Assembly (NCBI RefSeq): GCF_900187385.1
Contig: NZ_FYEY01000001.1
Coordinates: 2,232,001 to 2,296,000 of the forward strand
Direction of reading: 5' to 3'
From: Streptomyces sp. 2114.4
Lineage (GTDB): Bacteria > Actinomycetota > Actinomycetes > Streptomycetales > Streptomycetaceae
DNA: 64,000 bases
Shown here: one piece after another, positions 61,814-64,000 of the stretch
Numbering within the stretch: the stretch's first letter is position 1
How the letters are laid out: the number at the start of each line of letters is the position of its first letter
Position numbers and translations under genes: made by a program
Notes under the pieces: generated by a model
Told to the model about the DNA's origin: nothing
The model's input: the letters and a program-made list of their open reading frames with translations, nothing else
The model's database searches: none

Positions 61814-62843
61814 GGAACTGGAGCTGCTGCGGCAGGCCGACCCCGTCGCCGCCGATGAGGGGCCCTGGCGCGACCGCCCGCTGACCGCGTCGGCCGAGGC
61901 CCGTCTGCAGGCACTGACGGCCGGCGCGAGCGCGATCCCCCCCGGCCGTCCGCGTCCCGTCCGCCGTCGCCGTCTGGTACTGGGCCTGACCGCCGTGTCG
62001 TCGGCCGTCGTCGCCGCGCTCGTACTCACCTTTTCCGGCGCCGGCAGCGGCCCCGCCGTCGCGGCGCCCGTCGCCCTCGCCCTGCACGCCGATGCGCCGT
62101 CCGTCTCCCTGGACGTCCTCGCCCGCAGGGCGGAGGCCAGGGCCCGGGCGGCCGGTTCCTCGGACGGGCCGAGCCGGGGCAGCCATCTGCAGAGCTGGTA
62201 CATGAGCATGGAGTCGGGCCCCGACGCCGATCCGCCCGTCACCGTGCCCGAGGAGCGCATCACCCGCTGGCACGACGACGGCAGCGGCTCGGAACTGGTC
62301 GTGGCCACCGACCCGCGGCACCCGGGCCGTCCGGTGATCCACGACAACGACGGGCACTGGCAGACCGTCAGCGACGGCAAGGTGCTGCACCGCAAGACCT
62401 ATCCGGCGGGCTCGGAGGCCCAGCACAGCGGCCTCGCCTCCCGTACGAGGCCGTCGACCGACCCCGCGGCACTGCGCGAACAGCTGTCGTGGCTGTACGG
62501 CGGTCCGGGCGGCACCCGTACGACTCCGGAGCTCCTGTCGGCGCTCTCCTCCCTCCGCCAGCAGTGGACGCCGGGGCGGCGCGAGACGGCCGCCATCGTC
62601 CGGATGCTGGCCGATGCGGACGGGCTGCGGCAGGCCGGCGTGGTCACCGACCGGCTGGGCCGGCGCGGGCAGGCGTATGTGTACGACGGGCCCGACGGCG
62701 CCGCGAACTCCACCCGCCAGATGGTGATCCTCGATCCGCGCACCGGCGAACTCCTGGGGCTGGAGATCACCTTCACCAAGGACGTGCCGGAGTTCAGGAT
62801 CAAGTCGGGGGAGGTCATGTCGTACGAGGCGTGGATGCCGTGA
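61806..62843 (+). CDS. CU044_5270-family membrane protein, putative sigma partner, 345 aa
   Basis: N-terminal cytosolic segment (about 55 residues), one membrane helix (LVLGLTAVSSAVVAALVLTF) and an extracytoplasmic domain with HLQSWYMSMES, ERITRWHDDGSGSELV and TRQMVILDPRTGELLGLEI. This is the arrangement of CU044_5270 proteins, found after ECF sigma genes and thought to sense or modulate the sigma factor; anti-sigma activity is not proven. Coupled to the sigma gene. Confidence 0.88.
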   Translation: MTEELELLRQADPVAADEGPWRDRPLTASAEARLQALTAGASAIPPGRPRPVRRRRLVLGLTAVSSAVVAALVLTFSGAGSGPAVAAPVALALHADAPSVSLDVLARRAEARARAAGSSDGPSRGSHLQSWYMSMESGPDADPPVTVPEERITRWHDDGSGSELVVATDPRHPGRPVIHDNDGHWQTVSDGKVLHRKTYPAGSEAQHSGLASRTRPSTDPAALREQLSWLYGGPGGTRTTPELLSALSSLRQQWTPGRRETAAIVRMLADADGLRQAGVVTDRLGRRGQAYVYDGPDGAANSTRQMVILDPRTGELLGLEITFTKDVPEFRIKSGEVMSYEAWMP

Positions 62844-63033
62844 GGCGCGGCTGTCCGGGACGGTGGCTGCCAGGAGGTGTGGCGGTGCGGCCGCGGGCCG
62901 TGGCGGGGGGGGGCCGGGCCCGCGCCCGAGTGGCGGGGCCGGGGGGCATGGCTGATCCTTGAGGGAACGCGACGATCCACATCGGCGCGGCGGTCGGAAG
63001 TGTGCCGCCGCGCCGCTTCCATGTCGGCCCGCG

Positions 63034-63114
63034 CCGCTACCCACCGGCCGTGCCGCTTCCCCACCGGCCGTGCCGCTTTTCCCACCGGCCGTGCCGCTCC
63101 TCTGCCGGCCCGCA
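63034..63114. repeat. Four ~20-base tandem repeats
   Basis: Units at 63034, 63053, 63073 and 63094, consensus CCGCTTCCCCACCGGCCGTG. Confidence 0.85.
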
Positions 63115-63404
63115 CCGCCTTCCTGCCCGCCGCGGCGCCCCTCTGTCCGACCGTCCGGTCCCACCCCTCCTCCACGCGTATACATGGCACACCTACACGT
63201 GGCACACCTCACAATCCACCGAAGGTTGCAGCGGATCATCGCGATATGGATCACAGACATAAGTGCCGTGGATTGCTGCGCGACAGGACGTTTACCCAGC
63301 AAGGAGCGGGTATACGGCCACCTGCGCGGTCGTCCGCGCACTGTCCGTGATGATCCGGTCTGCCCCTATGGTCGACCTTTGCCCGCCGCTCCATGGTGGG
63401 CTTG

Positions 63405-63427
63405 GGCCCGCCGCTCCGTGGCGGGCC
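63405..63427 (+). other. Hairpin in the leader of the MFS gene
   Basis: GGCCCGCC-GCTCCGT-GGCGGGCC, an 8-base perfect stem about 43 bases before the GTG start; a weaker related copy lies at 63380-63402. Confidence 0.5.
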
Positions 63428-63469
63428 AGGTCATGTTGTCGTCCAAAGAGAGCGCAGGCGAGCGAGCAC

Positions 63470-64000
63470 GTGCCGACGCATTCCACCGTCGCCCCCGGGC
63501 CCCGTAACCCCGTCGGCAGCCGAGCCGATACCGCATCCGATCCGCAGCGTGAGCGGGCCGGAGATTCGGCACAGCAGCCATCGGGCGAGGTGACCGTCGT
63601 CGATCCCGCGATGGTCAAACGTGCCGTGTCGGCGGCCGCGCTCGGCAATGCGATGGAGTGGTTCGACTTCGGCGTGTACAGCTACATCGCGGTCACCCTC
63701 GGACACGTCTTCTTCCCGTCCGGGAATCCGACCGCGCAGTTGCTGTCGACGTTCGGGGCGTTCGCGGCGGCGTTCCTGGTCCGCCCCATCGGCGGCATGG
63801 TCTTCGGGCCGCTCGGTGACAAGATCGGCCGGCAGAAGATCCTGGCGATCACCATGATCATGATGGCCGCCGGCACCTTCTCCATCGGCCTGATCCCGTC
63901 CTATGCCTCCATCGGCGTCGGGGCACCCATCCTGCTGCTCGTCGCCCGCCTGGTACAGGGCTTCTCCACCGGCGGCGAATACGGCGGCGCCTCCACCTTC
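63470..64000 (+). CDS. ProP-like MFS transporter (N-terminal part, cut by window end)
   Basis: Metabolite:proton symporter family (proline/betaine, citrate, shikimate type). After about 45 disordered residues: [20 protein letters not shown] (helix 1, the MEWFDF motif of this family), [30 protein letters not shown] (motif A) and [21 protein letters not shown]. The GTG at 63470 is chosen; a GTG at 63592 is an alternative start just before the conserved part. The frame is open to the last base, 177 codons present, so the 3' half lies outside. Confidence 0.85.
   Translation, partial: MPTHSTVAPGPRNPVGSRADTASDPQRERAGDSAQQPSGEVTVVDPAMVKRAVSAAALGNAMEWFDFGVYSYIAVTLGHVFFPSGNPTAQLLSTFGAFAAAFLVRPIGGMVFGPLGDKIGRQKILAITMIMMAAGTFSIGLIPSYASIGVGAPILLLVARLVQGFSTGGEYGGASTF

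Larger units (their letters stand above)
62844..63469. other. Long intergenic region with tandem repeats, no gene supported
   Basis: 626 bases. A GC-rich run with polyG (62906-62915), then the tandem repeats at 63034-63114, a GTATACATGGCACACC/ACGTGGCACACC repeat (63178-63212) and an AT-richer segment 63205-63330 with GGATATGGATCACAG that could hold the promoter of the MFS gene. Short open frames here lack ribosome sites. Confidence 0.55.

Noticed and set aside
62877-63350. Possible small genes in the long gap before the MFS gene
   Set aside because: No ribosome sites, Arg/Ala/Pro-biased translations caused by tandem repeats.

Overview
The window is a very high-GC, densely packed chromosomal segment with GTG starts, GTGA/ATGA gene overlaps, leaderless-looking promoters and mycothiol- and F420-type enzymes. 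Its fused RNase HI/acid phosphatase, zinc-ribbon and Nif3 trio, its SCO2322-type ECF operon and the DUF6230/DUF6114 pair point to Streptomyces. The species cannot be told from the window.

0-9.2 kb is the least ordinary part. One minus-strand operon appears to run from a 35-residue peptide ORF (7757) through an SGNH hydrolase, a 29-residue basic peptide ORF, a 782-residue heme-oxygenase-like di-iron protein, a LysE exporter, a YggS-like PLP protein and a TobZ/SxtI-type O-carbamoyltransferase to a short SxtJ-like membrane peptide. A LuxR-type regulator is divergent from it. Gene content suggests a small exported, oxidised and carbamoylated metabolite or modified peptide. No described pathway with this set is known to me, and this is my candidate for an undescribed system.

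9.3-20.3 kb is housekeeping: rnpB, a MerR regulator with its 19-bp-spacer promoter, an RNB nuclease, YaaA, a KDPG-type aldolase, RNase HI/phosphatase, a zinc ribbon protein (apparent CTG start) and Nif3.

20.3-56.5 kb carries a scattered steroid-catabolism-like set: SDR, alcohol dehydrogenase, MaoC hydratase, SCP-x thiolase, fused FadE34-like acyl-CoA dehydrogenase, F420-dependent oxidoreductase, KstR-like repressor, ferredoxin, aldehyde dehydrogenase, metallo-beta-lactamase protein, FadA5-like thiolase and CYP125-like P450. Three exact matches and one perfect-palindrome match to TNNAACNNGTTNNA, plus two one-mismatch sites, lie in promoters of this set, and a second motif CTGAC-N5-GTCAG recurs beside the same genes. 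Interleaved are an ABC/two-component operon, an MFS exporter, a GT4-methyltransferase-toroid operon, an amidase and others.

46.5-52.8 kb is a cobalamin-riboswitch-controlled ECF uptake operon with two surface-anchored proteins. An APH(3'')-like kinase follows. 56.9-64 kb holds a DUF6230/DUF6114/secreted-protein operon, an orphan ctaD, an ECF sigma factor with a CU044_5270 partner, and the 5' part of a ProP-like transporter cut by the window end. Minisatellite-like tandem repeats are frequent both between genes and inside coding linkers.
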